NCBI GenBank assembly: GCA_028284285.1
Contig: JANQSA010000002.1
Span: forward strand, 1-64,000
Reading direction: 5' to 3'
Length of the DNA stretch: 64,000 nt
Source of the DNA: Croceivirga sp.
GTDB taxonomy: Bacteria > Bacteroidota > Bacteroidia > Flavobacteriales > Flavobacteriaceae
Position numbers and translations under genes: made by a program. The notes under the pieces are model-generated. The model had not been told where the DNA came from, searched no databases, and saw only the letters and a program-made list of their open reading frames with translations. Positions within the stretch are counted from its first letter, which is position 1. Each line of letters opens with the position of its first letter. Positions 29,445 through 40,517 of this stretch are shown piece by piece.

Positions 29445-30602
29445 TCACCATTCAGCTATACTACCATCTTGGTTTCGCCATATTGGGTTGCTCCACTGAT
29501 GACCAATTTTTTGCGCTTCTCTCAATTTTTCTTCATCGATGCGAATTCCCAGACCAGGTTCCTTTAAAAGTGGAATATACCCATCTTTTAAATCAAAAAC
29601 TTCAGGGTTTTCCATATAATCCAATAGCTCATAGCCCTCGTTATAATGAATTCCCAGACTACTTTCTTGTATGAACGCGTTGATACAGGTAAAATCAATA
29701 TGTAATGCTGAGGCCAGTGAAATTGGTCCTAAAGGACAGTGTGGTGCCAATGCTACATCATAAGCCTCGGCCATGGCTGCTATTCTCCTTACCTCGGATA
29801 TTCCTCCGGCATGGCTAAGATCGGGTTGTATAATATCCACCACACCTCCTTGAAGCACTTCTTTAAAATCCCATCTGGAATACATGCGCTCACCCATGGC
29901 AATGGGGATAGAAGTATGGGAATAGATATGGTCCAATGCATCATTGTTCTCGCTCAAAACAGGTTCCTCAATAAACATAGGGGCATAGGGGGCCAATTCA
30001 TCCACAAGCGGTTTGACCATGCCTTTGTGGATCCTTCCATGAAAGTCCAGTGCAATATCAAGGTCGTCGCCAAATTCCTTGCGCAAAAGGGCGATGTTCT
30101 TGGCAGCACTTTTTATTTTTTTAGTTGAATCAATCCATTCGAAGGCTGCTGTGGCATTCATCTTAACGGCCTTATAACCTTCATCTATCTTGGATTGGGC
30201 CTGCTCCATAACCACTTTGGGGCTATCACCCCCAATCCAACAGTACATTTTCATTTTCTGCCGTACCGCCCCTCCCAACAATTCATAAACTGGAACACCC
30301 AGCGACTTGCCCTTAATATCCCAAAGTGCCTGATCTATCCCTGCCAAGGCACTCATTAAAATAGGTCCTCCCCTATAAAAGCCACCCCTATAGAGGGTCT
30401 GCCATATATCCTCAATAGAACTGGCGGAACGACCAACCAGGTATTGGGAAAGTTCATGTACACACGCCTCCACGGTATCGGCTCTTCCCTCCACAACAGG
30501 TTCTCCCCATCCAACAATACCGTTCTTGGTCGTCATCTTTAAGAAAAACCACCGAGGGGGGACTTTGAAGAGCTCTATTTTTTCAATCAGTAAAGCGTCC
30601 AT
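29445..30602 (-). CDS. dgoD: D-galactonate dehydratase
   Basis: 385-residue enolase-superfamily enzyme converting D-galactonate to 2-keto-3-deoxy-galactonate in the De Ley-Doudoroff pathway. It closely resembles E. coli DgoD: VPPRWFFLKM, GWGEPVVEGRA, YRGGFYRGGPILMSA, ALDFHGRIHKGM (metal Asp and catalytic His), FIEEPVLSEN and GERMYSRWDF (metal glutamates), QPDLSHAGGISE, then LAPHCPLGPISLAS (second His) and GIHYNEG. Its start overlaps the end of the aldolase gene (30583) by 20 bases. It is the last gene of the operon driven from 32997-33025. Confidence 0.95.
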   Translation of the reverse strand: MDALLIEKIELFKVPPRWFFLKMTTKNGIVGWGEPVVEGRADTVEACVHELSQYLVGRSASSIEDIWQTLYRGGFYRGGPILMSALAGIDQALWDIKGKSLGVPVYELLGGAVRQKMKMYCWIGGDSPKVVMEQAQSKIDEGYKAVKMNATAAFEWIDSTKKIKSAAKNIALLRKEFGDDLDIALDFHGRIHKGMVKPLVDELAPYAPMFIEEPVLSENNDALDHIYSHTSIPIAMGERMYSRWDFKEVLQGGVVDIIQPDLSHAGGISEVRRIAAMAEAYDVALAPHCPLGPISLASALHIDFTCINAFIQESSLGIHYNEGYELLDYMENPEVFDLKDGYIPLLKEPGLGIRIDEEKLREAQKIGHQWSNPIWRNQDGSIAEW

Positions 30603-31233
30603 GGTTTCTTATGAATTCTTTGAATTGACGTGCCTTTGAGGCGATGCTGTCTAAATCCTCTTGCGTATTCGCTTCTTGTTTTACCAGGGTACTTCCAATT
30701 CCCAACCCATCAACTCCCGCATCAAGCCAATCTTTCATATTATCAATACCTATCCCTCCCACTGCAAAAAACATGGTTTCAGCAAAAGGTCCCCTCAGAG
30801 ATTTATAGTAAGAAATTCCCAATTGACCGGCAGGAAAGAGTTTTACAATATCCGCCCCATAGGAAACCGCATTGGCTATCTCAGTTGGGGTGAAAGCTCC
30901 CATGATAACGGGAATGTCACCCTTCATCGCTTCCCCAACAACGGCTCTGTTGGTATTGGGCGTTACCAAAAATTGGGCTCCAGCCCCAATTGCTATCTGT
31001 GCAAGTTGTTGGGTCGTAATGGTCCCGGCTCCGACCAAGATATCAGGATATCTTTTTCGTGCTGAAGTAATCTGAATATCAAAATTTGGAGTATTGGAAG
31101 TGATTTCCAACACCTTGATTCCTCCCTGTACGAGACTGTCAATTGCCTTGGATACCATTTCTCCATGCTTTAACCGAATAATGGAGACTATTTTTTCTTC
31201 CAACAATCCATCCAATATCTCTTCTTTTCTCAT
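30583..31233 (-). CDS. KDPG/KDPGal aldolase
   Basis: 216 residues of the class I KDPG aldolase family (Eda/DgoA). It cleaves 2-keto-3-deoxy-6-phospho-galactonate or -gluconate into pyruvate and glyceraldehyde-3-phosphate. Visible are the catalytic glutamate in KVLEITSNTPN, LVGAGTITT, LVTPNTN and the Schiff-base lysine in DIVKLFPAGQLG. The ATG at 31233 is chosen because it gives the family N-terminus and overlaps the kinase stop as ATGA. The longer frame upstream lies within the kinase gene. Given its neighbours the phospho-galactonate substrate is likelier. Confidence 0.93.
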   Translation of the reverse strand: MRKEEILDGLLEEKIVSIIRLKHGEMVSKAIDSLVQGGIKVLEITSNTPNFDIQITSARKRYPDILVGAGTITTQQLAQIAIGAGAQFLVTPNTNRAVVGEAMKGDIPVIMGAFTPTEIANAVSYGADIVKLFPAGQLGISYYKSLRGPFAETMFFAVGGIGIDNMKDWLDAGVDGLGIGSTLVKQEANTQEDLDSIASKARQFKEFIRNHGRFTD

Positions 31234-32240
31234 CGTATCACGTGTCCTAATAAATTCCCGTCCATAATTGACAAAACCTCTTCTTCCGTACTTGTATGCA
31301 AATCTCCCTTTATGGTATGTTTTAAGGCAAATGCAGATGTGGCAAATTCGATTGCCCGACTTACGCTCCATTTGTTGCCTACAGCATGAAGATATGCTGC
31401 CGCAAAGGCGTCACCCGTGCCAAAACGATCTTCAATTTGTACCTCATATACTTTTGAAACATTGATTTGCCCATAGGAAAAAGCCATTCCTTGAAGCTTG
31501 TTTTGCGAAGCGGAACGATGTTCCCTTATGGTGAAGGCCATTTGATCCACGCCAAAAAGGGAACTTGCCTTGAGCATGGCATTTTTTGTACGCTCTAAAG
31601 AATCCTCTTCAGCAAAACGTAGCCCGTATACATCGTTCAGGACCCCCAAATTGGCAAAAATCAAATCGGAGTGCTCAATGATTCGACTAAAGATTATCCT
31701 TGCCTTATTGCCACTGGGCCATAATGTTCTTCTGAAATTCAGATCGAAACTGACTTTGACCCCCATTTCTTTGGCCACTTTTGCGGCCAATACGGTTTCT
31801 TCGGCACATTGGTCGGACAAAGCCGGGGTAATTCCTGAAAGGTGCAACCATTCCTTATCTTTCAAAATGGTTTTCCATTCAAATTCCCCAACCGTTAATT
31901 TACTTATGGAAGACCCTTGCCTGTCATACACCACACGGGAAGGCCTGATTGATTTTCCAAGCTCAATAAAGTAGGTGCCCATGCGTTTTCCGCCAAACAG
32001 CACCCTATTCGTTGTAACCCCAAATTTCTTAAGACTCAACAATGCCGCTTTTCCGATGGGATTATTGGGAACTTTGCTTATGAAATCCACTTGGTTTCCC
32101 AAACAGGCAAGTGAGATGGCCACATTGGACTCGGCCCCGGCGTACCCGACCGAGAAATCATTTGCAAGTAATAGCTTATCTCCCTTATATGAAGGAGTGA
32201 GCCTTAGCATAATCTCACCAAAAGTTACAAAACCTTTCAT
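31230..32240 (-). CDS. 2-keto-3-deoxygluconate/galactonate kinase, PfkB family
   Basis: 336-residue ribokinase-fold (PfkB) sugar kinase: opening FVTFGEIMLRLTP, then YAGAESNVAISLACLG, and the C-terminal signature DRFGTGDAFAAAYLHA with the catalytic aspartate. This is the KdgK type, not the unrelated E. coli DgoK type. It phosphorylates the product of galactonate dehydratase for the aldolase encoded next. It overlaps the regulator upstream (4 bases) and the aldolase downstream (4 bases), so the operon is tightly coupled. Confidence 0.92.
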   Translation of the reverse strand: MKGFVTFGEIMLRLTPSYKGDKLLLANDFSVGYAGAESNVAISLACLGNQVDFISKVPNNPIGKAALLSLKKFGVTTNRVLFGGKRMGTYFIELGKSIRPSRVVYDRQGSSISKLTVGEFEWKTILKDKEWLHLSGITPALSDQCAEETVLAAKVAKEMGVKVSFDLNFRRTLWPSGNKARIIFSRIIEHSDLIFANLGVLNDVYGLRFAEEDSLERTKNAMLKASSLFGVDQMAFTIREHRSASQNKLQGMAFSYGQINVSKVYEVQIEDRFGTGDAFAAAYLHAVGNKWSVSRAIEFATSAFALKHTIKGDLHTSTEEEVLSIMDGNLLGHVIR

Positions 32241-32962
32241 CTCTCCATTGATTTGACATAATTATCCAGGGTGACTTTTAGATGCTCTCTCATAAGACCT
32301 TCTGCCTTCTTGGCATTCTTTCTTGATATGGCATTTGTTATCTTTTCATGATAATGGAGCATTTTTTCTTTCTCCTCGGCCATGTTACCTGCAATGGTCT
32401 TGGCAAAGACATCTTGTTTAAATTTTGGTACTAAGTTAAAAATGGGGTCCATAAGCAAATGAAGGACAGGGTTGTTAATGCTCTCTAGCAAAATACTATG
32501 AAATTGGTTGTCCAATTCCGCCTCCGTTATTTTATCATCAAGAGGGCACTGATATAGCTTTTCCATATTGTCATGAAGCCTAAGGATATGGTCGTCAGTT
32601 CTGGCCGTTGCAGATTTGGCAGCAATCATAGGCTCAATCATTTCACGACAATCAATTGCATGTAGCATCAGGTCCTTATTGGAAGAAAGTCCAAAGAACA
32701 GGTTCAAAATTTCTGAGGCATTTTGAATGCTCATCTCGGAGACAAATACCCCGCTGCCCTTTTTTACATCCACAATGCCTTTTGAGTTTAATCCTCTTAT
32801 GGCTTCGCGAATCACCGTTCTACTGACATTGAAAATGGAACAAAGTTCGTGCTCGGTCGGTATTTTCTGCAAAGGTCGATATTGTCCTTGTCTAATGGCC
32901 GTGGTCAATTCAGCTTCAACATGTCCACTCAGGGATTCGGGTTTTATAATGGGTTCAAACAT
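32237..32962 (-). CDS. FadR-type GntR regulator of the galactonate operon
   Basis: 241 residues. The N-terminal winged helix is LTTAIRQGQYRPLQKIPTEH, then FNVSRTVIREAIRGLNSKG and VKKGSGVFVS. The all-helical FCD ligand domain follows (about 95-230), with conserved polar positions able to hold a metal and a small acid. FCD regulators usually answer to sugar acids or keto acids. As first gene of the operon it probably autoregulates and senses galactonate or a keto-deoxy intermediate. It is unrelated to the GntR/sugar-binding chimera at 21512. Confidence 0.9.
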   Translation of the reverse strand: MFEPIIKPESLSGHVEAELTTAIRQGQYRPLQKIPTEHELCSIFNVSRTVIREAIRGLNSKGIVDVKKGSGVFVSEMSIQNASEILNLFFGLSSNKDLMLHAIDCREMIEPMIAAKSATARTDDHILRLHDNMEKLYQCPLDDKITEAELDNQFHSILLESINNPVLHLLMDPIFNLVPKFKQDVFAKTIAGNMAEEKEKMLHYHEKITNAISRKNAKKAEGLMREHLKVTLDNYVKSMER

Positions 32963-32996
32963 GGTAGCTCAAGATTAAAATTTATAATACATCATA

Positions 32997-33025
32997 CAAA
33001 TTTACAAAAATTTTACGTTTCGCAA
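32997..33025 (-). promoter_or_regulatory. Promoter of the galactonate operon
   Basis: On the minus strand TTG (33023-33025), an 18-base spacer and TAAATTTG (32997-33004) form a consensus promoter. It lies about 35 bases ahead of the regulator's ATG. Just downstream of the -7 box is a short direct repeat, TGTATGA-TGTATTA, which may be the regulator's site. Confidence 0.75.
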
Positions 33026-33732
33026 GCCTAAAGATTCTGAACGGCTATACCAACTGGGTTAAAAACTGGGTTTTGATAAAAACTGAGGGGCTCACAGTAA
33101 GTAGATTGTTTTCAACAAGGTTTAAACTATAGGTATCCCGGTAAATCAACGTTTACTAATACTTGGCTCCAACAATTTATTGTAGCTCTTGCTTTAGAAC
33201 TAAGGATTCTTCACTTTGAAATGGAAGTCAGATGACGCCATTTGCTATCAAATTGACCGTCAACAAATCGGTCAACAGATTTTGTAAGGTACTTGTGAAC
33301 CGTATCAAATCCTCGTTTTTAGGAAGCGTTTGAATCCTGCGGAGATTTAATACCGTCGGGTATCCTCAATGATTCTAATTAACCGCACGTGATTCTGAAT
33401 ATCACTCGTAACCTTAAAGTTCATAATGACTAAGAAATGATTGCCTATTGAATCTAGAGCGTTTTCCCTTTCTTGATTTCTTGGATAGCCTTCGATAAGT
33501 TTGCCGGATAAAATGTAATTTTCTGATTGATTTAAAGGAACGTAGTAACTTAAACTAAATGAATGGGATTTGATTTACACAAATCTTAAGGGCTTTTCAA
33601 TTAGCTATAAATAGTATTATCTTCGCCAGCGAAAGTTCAATTGACGTACTAACGCGTTTTTGGTTCACAAATCGTCAACATTGATGAGTGAGCCGTTGCA
33701 GGATGATTGTAAACACTGGGATCAGGCCGTTA
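33026..33732. other. Non-coding right end of the island
   Basis: About 700 bases with no recognisable gene. The longest feature is a minus-strand open frame of 75 codons (33574-33347) flanked by stops. It lacks a start codon and resembles no family I know, so it may be a remnant. No integrase fragment was found. No consensus promoter facing tRNA-Leu was seen. Confidence 0.6.
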
Positions 33733-33755
33733 GGTTCGAGCCCCAGTCAGGTCAC
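33733..33755 (+). repeat. attR-like direct repeat (copy of tRNA-Lys 3' end)
   Basis: A perfect 23-base copy of 18027-18049. The bases before it do not continue the tRNA, so this is only the 3' fragment left at the far boundary of the island. The terminator directly to its right probably belonged to the original tRNA-Lys transcript. Confidence 0.9.
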
Positions 33756-33757
33756 GG

Positions 33758-33789
33758 AAAAGTTAGGTCAGATGACTTAACTTTTTTTG
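33758..33789 (+). terminator. Intrinsic terminator right of the island boundary
   Basis: A stem of about 12-13 bp (AAAAGTTAGGTCA paired with TGACTTAACTTTT, one G-U pair) closes a very small loop and is followed by T. It begins 3 bases after the tRNA-Lys repeat. Before the insertion it may have ended the tRNA-Lys transcript. Confidence 0.75.
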
Positions 33790-33809
33790 TTTAATTTCAA
33801 AACGCAGTG

Positions 33810-33896
33810 GCCCACGTGGTGGAATTGGTAGACACGCTATCTTGAGGGGGTAGTGTTCGTAAGGACGTGCTGGTTCGAGTCCAGTCGTGGGCACCA
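33810..33896 (+). tRNA. tRNA-Leu (anticodon GAG)
   Basis: Class II tRNA with a long variable arm. The acceptor arms are GCCCACG and CGTGGGC (33886-33892), with discriminator A at 33893 and encoded CCA at 33894-33896. The anticodon arm is CTATC-TTGAGGG-GGTAG. The variable arm is TGTTCGTAAGGACG and the T arm CTGG-TTCGAGT-CCAG. Its terminator follows directly. The nearest consensus promoter upstream on this strand is the tRNA-Lys promoter, now on the far side of the island. Confidence 0.96.
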
Positions 33897-33933
33897 AAAG
33901 CTTTAGGAAGTTGATTTCTAGGGCTTTTTTTTT
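33896..33933 (+). terminator. Terminator after tRNA-Leu
   Basis: An 11-bp stem AAAAGCTTTAG/CTAGGGCTTTT, with two G-U pairs, encloses an 11-base loop and is followed by eight or more T. Confidence 0.85.
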
Positions 33934-33989
33934 GCGCATTATCGTTTCCAAACTGAGGAATTCTTAAAATTTAACGGTTGCTTATGAAG

Positions 33990-34015
33990 TTGGTTTAGAT
34001 TAAATTGTAAATTTG
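33990..34015 (+). promoter_or_regulatory. Promoter of the carotenoid regulator
   Basis: TAAATTTG (34008-34015) is a perfect -7 box. The nearest TTG (33990-33992) gives a short 15-base spacer. Transcription from here would begin near 34021, ahead of the ATG at 34037. The non-optimal spacing would suit a regulated promoter. Confidence 0.5.
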
Positions 34016-34036
34016 TTTAACGATTTTTGGCAAAAA

Positions 34037-34936
34037 ATGAACAATGTAAAGAAGTCCTTCAGCATTCGCGACATGGAAAACCTTTCTGGGATAAAGGCGC
34101 ATACCATTCGCATTTGGGAAAAACGCTACAACCTTTTTTCTCCGGAAAGAACCGCCACCAACATTAGAACTTACAGTTTAAAAAGTTTACAAAAGCTGTT
34201 AAACATTGTATTACTTTATCATAACGGGTATAAGATTTCCAAGATTGCAAAAATTCCGGAAACCGAAATTCCGGTAATAGTACGGGAAATAGTGGCTAAA
34301 AACAGCGAAAAAAGCCATGCCATCAACGCTTTTAAGCTGTCCATGATTAACTTTGACCAGGCGCTATTTTTTAATACCTACAACAGTCTTTTGGCAGAGC
34401 GCTCGTTCCGGGAAATTTTTATTGAAGTGTTTATCCCCTTGCTTAACGAGCTAGGATTATTATGGCAAACCGATACTATAAGTCCCTCTCACGAGCACTT
34501 TATTACCAATCTGATTAAGCAGAAGATATACATCAATACGGAAAAATTACAGATCATTGAACCCACCCGTAAGGATAAGGTCTTTGTTTTGTTCCTACCG
34601 GAGAATGAGATCCACGAGTTGGGCCTCCTTTTTTTGAATTACGAGATTAACTTAAAAGGATATAAGTCCATTTATCTGGGACAAACTATGCCGATAGAAA
34701 ATCTGGCAGATATCATCAGATATTACAGCAACCTCCATTTTGTTTCCTATTTTACAGTTTCTCCTACTAAAGACGAATTAGAAAAATATATTGTTAGTTT
34801 TCAGCACAAGATAAATGCTATTGGGGCATCAAAACTTTGGATATTGGGGCATCAAGTGCAGCATTTGGTACGGGAAGATTTACCGGAATCTGTGGAAGCT
34901 TTTAATTCCATTGAAAAATTGGTAAGTCAATTGTAA
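34037..34936 (+). CDS. MerR-type regulator with B12-photoreceptor motifs (CarH/LitR-like)
   Basis: 299 residues. The MerR winged helix lies at about 8-75 (FSIRDMENLSGIKAHTIRIW, EKRYNLFSPERT, then TYSLKSLQKLLNIV). The C-terminal part has the layout of a cobalamin-binding light sensor: a four-helix region with W143 followed after nine residues by E153-H154 (Wx9EH), then a Rossmann-like domain with E191-x-H193-x-x-G196, the ExHxxG cobalt-ligand motif. In CarH these bind adenosylcobalamin, and light breaks the tetramer to free carotenoid genes. W143 is followed by Gln, where I recall a His in Thermus CarH. crtI begins 19 bases downstream. Start 34037 was chosen because 34013 lies in the -7 box. 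Confidence 0.85.
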   Translation: MNNVKKSFSIRDMENLSGIKAHTIRIWEKRYNLFSPERTATNIRTYSLKSLQKLLNIVLLYHNGYKISKIAKIPETEIPVIVREIVAKNSEKSHAINAFKLSMINFDQALFFNTYNSLLAERSFREIFIEVFIPLLNELGLLWQTDTISPSHEHFITNLIKQKIYINTEKLQIIEPTRKDKVFVLFLPENEIHELGLLFLNYEINLKGYKSIYLGQTMPIENLADIIRYYSNLHFVSYFTVSPTKDELEKYIVSFQHKINAIGASKLWILGHQVQHLVREDLPESVEAFNSIEKLVSQL

Positions 34937-34955
34937 ATCTATCCGCAATCCCCAA

Positions 34956-36431
34956 ATGAAAAAAATAATCGTCATAGGTTCAGGTTTTTCTTCGCTATCT
35001 GCCGCGTGTTATTTGGCCAAAGCAGGATTTAAGGTTACCATGCTTGAAAAAAACACTACGGTCGGGGGTAGAGCCAGACAACTCGTTAAACAAGGATTTA
35101 CCTTTGATATTGGTCCCAGCTGGTATTGGATGCCTGATATTTTTGAAAAGTTTTTCGCGGATTTTGGTAAAAAAACATCGGATTTTTACAGCCTGGAGAA
35201 ACTGGATCCCGCGTATAAGATATTCTTCAAAGACGATATTTTAACCATCAGGGACACTCTGGATAAAATATGTGATGAATTTGAGCGAATAGAAGCAGGA
35301 AGTAGCACCTATTTAAGAGCCTTTATCAGCAAAGCCCAGGAGAATTACGATATTGCCATCAATAAAATTGTGCTAAAACCAGGGCTTTCACCATTGGAAC
35401 TGGTAACCAAAGAAACTGTTCTTAGAGTAGATCAATTTTTTAAGTCCATCAGTCAGGAAGTACGTAAAAAGTTCAAAAATCCAAAGCTGATCTCCACTTT
35501 GGAATTTCCGGTACTTTTCCTAGGGGCCAAACCCAATAAAACACCGTCTTTTTACAGTTTTATGAACTATGCGGATTTTGGCCTGGGTACCTGGCATCCC
35601 AAAGGCGGTATGTATGAAATCATAAAGGCTATGAAAAGCCTTGCCCTGGAACTGGGAGTAACCATAATCACTAACAGCCCGGTTGAAAAAATTGAGGTAG
35701 AAAACGGAAAGGTTAGCGGGGTTATCGCAAAGGGGAAAAGTTTTGCAACGGATATTGTTATCAGCGGAGCGGATTATCATCACTCCGAGACGCTCCTGGA
35801 CAAACCCTACCGGCAATACTCGGAAGCGTATTGGAACAAAAAAACCTATGCGCCGTCTTCGCTTTTGTTTTATGTAGGTTTTAGCAAAAAACTCAAGAAT
35901 GTAGAACACCATAATCTCTTTTTTGATACCAATTTTGATGTACATTCCTCCGAGATATACGATCATCCGCAATGGCCCACAGATCCATTGTTCTATGCTA
36001 ACTTTCCTTCGGTCACCGACAAGAGCATGGCACCGGAAGGATGTGAAACAGGATTTTTTCTTATCCCCATAGCACCCGGTCTGGAAGATACTCCCGAACT
36101 GAGGAAACAGTATTTTGACATTATCATCAATCGCTTCGAACAGCGCACGGGTCAGACCGTATTAAACGCTATATTGTTTACTGAAAGTTTTTGTGTAAAC
36201 GATTTTGTGGAGGAGTACAACTCCTTTAAAGGAAATGCCTATGGAATGGCTAATACGCTGGCGCAGACTGCGTTTCTTAGGCCCAGTCTTAAAAGTAAGA
36301 AAGTGGAAAACCTTTATTTTACAGGACAGCTTACGGTGCCAGGTCCCGGAGTTCCACCTTCATTGATTTCGGGGAAATTGGTTGCAGAATTGACCATCAA
36401 AAAAAACTTGCAAAATGAAAACCATATTTGA
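34956..36431 (+). CDS. crtI: Phytoene desaturase
   Basis: 491-residue FAD-dependent CrtI that converts phytoene to lycopene at the membrane surface. The N-terminal dinucleotide-binding motif is VIGSGFSSLSAACYLAKAGF, then VGGRARQLVKQGFTFDIGPSWYWMP-type residues. The C-terminal flavin motif is LYFTGQLTVPGPGVPPSLIS. It follows the MerR regulator by 19 bases and overlaps crtB by 17 bases, so the cluster is transcribed together. Confidence 0.96.
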   Translation: MKKIIVIGSGFSSLSAACYLAKAGFKVTMLEKNTTVGGRARQLVKQGFTFDIGPSWYWMPDIFEKFFADFGKKTSDFYSLEKLDPAYKIFFKDDILTIRDTLDKICDEFERIEAGSSTYLRAFISKAQENYDIAINKIVLKPGLSPLELVTKETVLRVDQFFKSISQEVRKKFKNPKLISTLEFPVLFLGAKPNKTPSFYSFMNYADFGLGTWHPKGGMYEIIKAMKSLALELGVTIITNSPVEKIEVENGKVSGVIAKGKSFATDIVISGADYHHSETLLDKPYRQYSEAYWNKKTYAPSSLLFYVGFSKKLKNVEHHNLFFDTNFDVHSSEIYDHPQWPTDPLFYANFPSVTDKSMAPEGCETGFFLIPIAPGLEDTPELRKQYFDIIINRFEQRTGQTVLNAILFTESFCVNDFVEEYNSFKGNAYGMANTLAQTAFLRPSLKSKKVENLYFTGQLTVPGPGVPPSLISGKLVAELTIKKNLQNENHI

Positions 36432-37254
36432 CCACGTTTCCTATTCCTGTAGCAAGATGGTTACGGAATCCTACAGCACCTCATTCTCATTAGCCACCAG
36501 AATGTTGGGTAGTTCCATACGGAGCGACATCTACAACATTTATGGTTTTGTCCGTTTCGCAGATGAAATTGTAGATACTTTTCACGATTACGATAAGGAA
36601 CTGCTGTTTGAGAATTTTGAAAAAGAGCTGTATCGTTCCCTGGAGCATAGAATTAGCTTAAATCCCGTCCTCAATTCTTTTCAGCATACCTACTGGAGGT
36701 ATAATATTCCATTACATCTTGTAGAAGCCTTTATGAAAAGTATGCGAATGGACCTCTCAAAAAAAGAATACAAAACCAATGCGGAATACAAGGAATACAT
36801 TTACGGGTCTGCGGATGTTGTAGGCTTAATGTGCCTTTGTGTTTTTGTAAACGGAGATGAAAAAAAATATGAAGCCCTTAAGGAATCTGCCATGGCATTA
36901 GGATCGGCATTCCAGAAAGTTAATTTTCTCCGCGACCTAAAAGCGGATTACGAGCTTTTAGAACGCTCCTATTTCCCAAATACCAATTTGCTGGAATTGG
37001 ATGAAGTATCCAAAAAACGCATTGTAGATGAAATTGAATCTGATTTTGCACAAGGCTATTCCGGGATAGAAAAATTACCCCCTGAGGCGAAGTTTGGGGT
37101 GTACACGGCATTTAAATACTACAAAAAGCTGTTGGACAAATTAAAAAAGACCCCTCCTCTAGAAATCAGGAACACACGAATTCGTGTTCCTAACTATCAA
37201 AAATTTGGCCTTTTAGCCAGATCATATGTCAACTATAAGCTACATTTGGTGTAG
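36415..37254 (+). CDS. crtB: Phytoene synthase
   Basis: 279 residues. It condenses two geranylgeranyl diphosphates to phytoene. The first aspartate-rich motif is DEIVD (50-54). The second region is KVNFLRDLKADYE, with SYFPN after it, and YSGIEKLP follows. The gene overlaps crtI by 17 bases and ends 1 base before crtZ. The GGPP synthase gene (crtE) needed to feed it is not in this window. Confidence 0.96.
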   Translation: MKTIFDHVSYSCSKMVTESYSTSFSLATRMLGSSIRSDIYNIYGFVRFADEIVDTFHDYDKELLFENFEKELYRSLEHRISLNPVLNSFQHTYWRYNIPLHLVEAFMKSMRMDLSKKEYKTNAEYKEYIYGSADVVGLMCLCVFVNGDEKKYEALKESAMALGSAFQKVNFLRDLKADYELLERSYFPNTNLLELDEVSKKRIVDEIESDFAQGYSGIEKLPPEAKFGVYTAFKYYKKLLDKLKKTPPLEIRNTRIRVPNYQKFGLLARSYVNYKLHLV

Positions 37255-37255
37255 T

Positions 37256-39806
<2,551 letters not shown>

Positions 39807-39817
<11 letters not shown>

Positions 39818-40517
39818 ATTGGGGAAGCGGATTTTTCCCTTCCCAAGTCCCAACGGATTTGTAAGGTTGAAACCGTGAGAAAAGCTCTTCACTGTACCAG
39901 TTCAAATTCCGTGTCATCTTTATGGCTTGGGTATGCGCTTTCGACTGATACGCAAAACTGTCCAGAAATCGTTTGTCCTTCCAAACACTGAAGGTAGCCA
40001 TTTGCTTTACCGGTACTTCCCCGATTCCTTTGGTATAGAGCAACCCGGGGTTATCCCATAAGTTTTCCTGGGAACTGGGTACATACCTCCAGAACCTTAC
40101 CAGAAGCCTGGTCTTAATGGTAGCCCGGGTAATTACCGCCAGGTACGGGTTGTTCTTTTCAAGTGTAGCACTAGGCTCAAAGGGATTGGCGCCTCCCCAT
40201 TGACCTCTACTCATGATTTGCTTCAAATATAACACCCAGTGCTCTGCTGATCTTGTTTTGTAATTGCCAAAGACCGAAGCACTCTTAAAGAAAGCGTCTG
40301 CGTCAGCTTCACGGTCCCAAACCTGAAGAATAGCATAGACCCCCCAGTCCGGCAGAGGATTAAACCTGTTTTTCCCGCTACCCAAAAGTTTATAGAACTG
40401 CTGGCCAGGGATCCTTTGTAACTTTTTATGCGCAAATTGCATCATCCCAAATGCCCATAGCCTGGAAATAAACGAATCAAACCTAAAAAAGCTTATGGTA
40501 GTAATTTGTTGACTCAT
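39807..40517 (-). CDS. crtA: CrtA-family carotenoid oxygenase, probable 2-hydroxylase
   Basis: 236 residues of the spheroidene monooxygenase (CrtA) family: TISFFRFDSFISRLWAFGMM, FYKLLGSGKNRFNPLPDWG, GGANPFEP, ITRATI and VKQMATFSVWKD. In purple bacteria CrtA makes 2-ketocarotenoids. A flavobacterial relative is known as a 2-hydroxylase in myxol synthesis, which fits the neighbours here. The ATG at 40517 overlaps the TlpA-like gene's stop as ATGA, so it lies in an operon with two TlpA-like genes on the opposite strand from crtI-cruF. Confidence 0.85.

Noticed and set aside
29445-30602. 3,6-anhydro-galactonate cycloisomerase (agar pathway) instead of galactonate dehydratase
   Set aside because: The sequence follows E. 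coli DgoD through all catalytic blocks, and no agarase or anhydro-galactose dehydrogenase is nearby.
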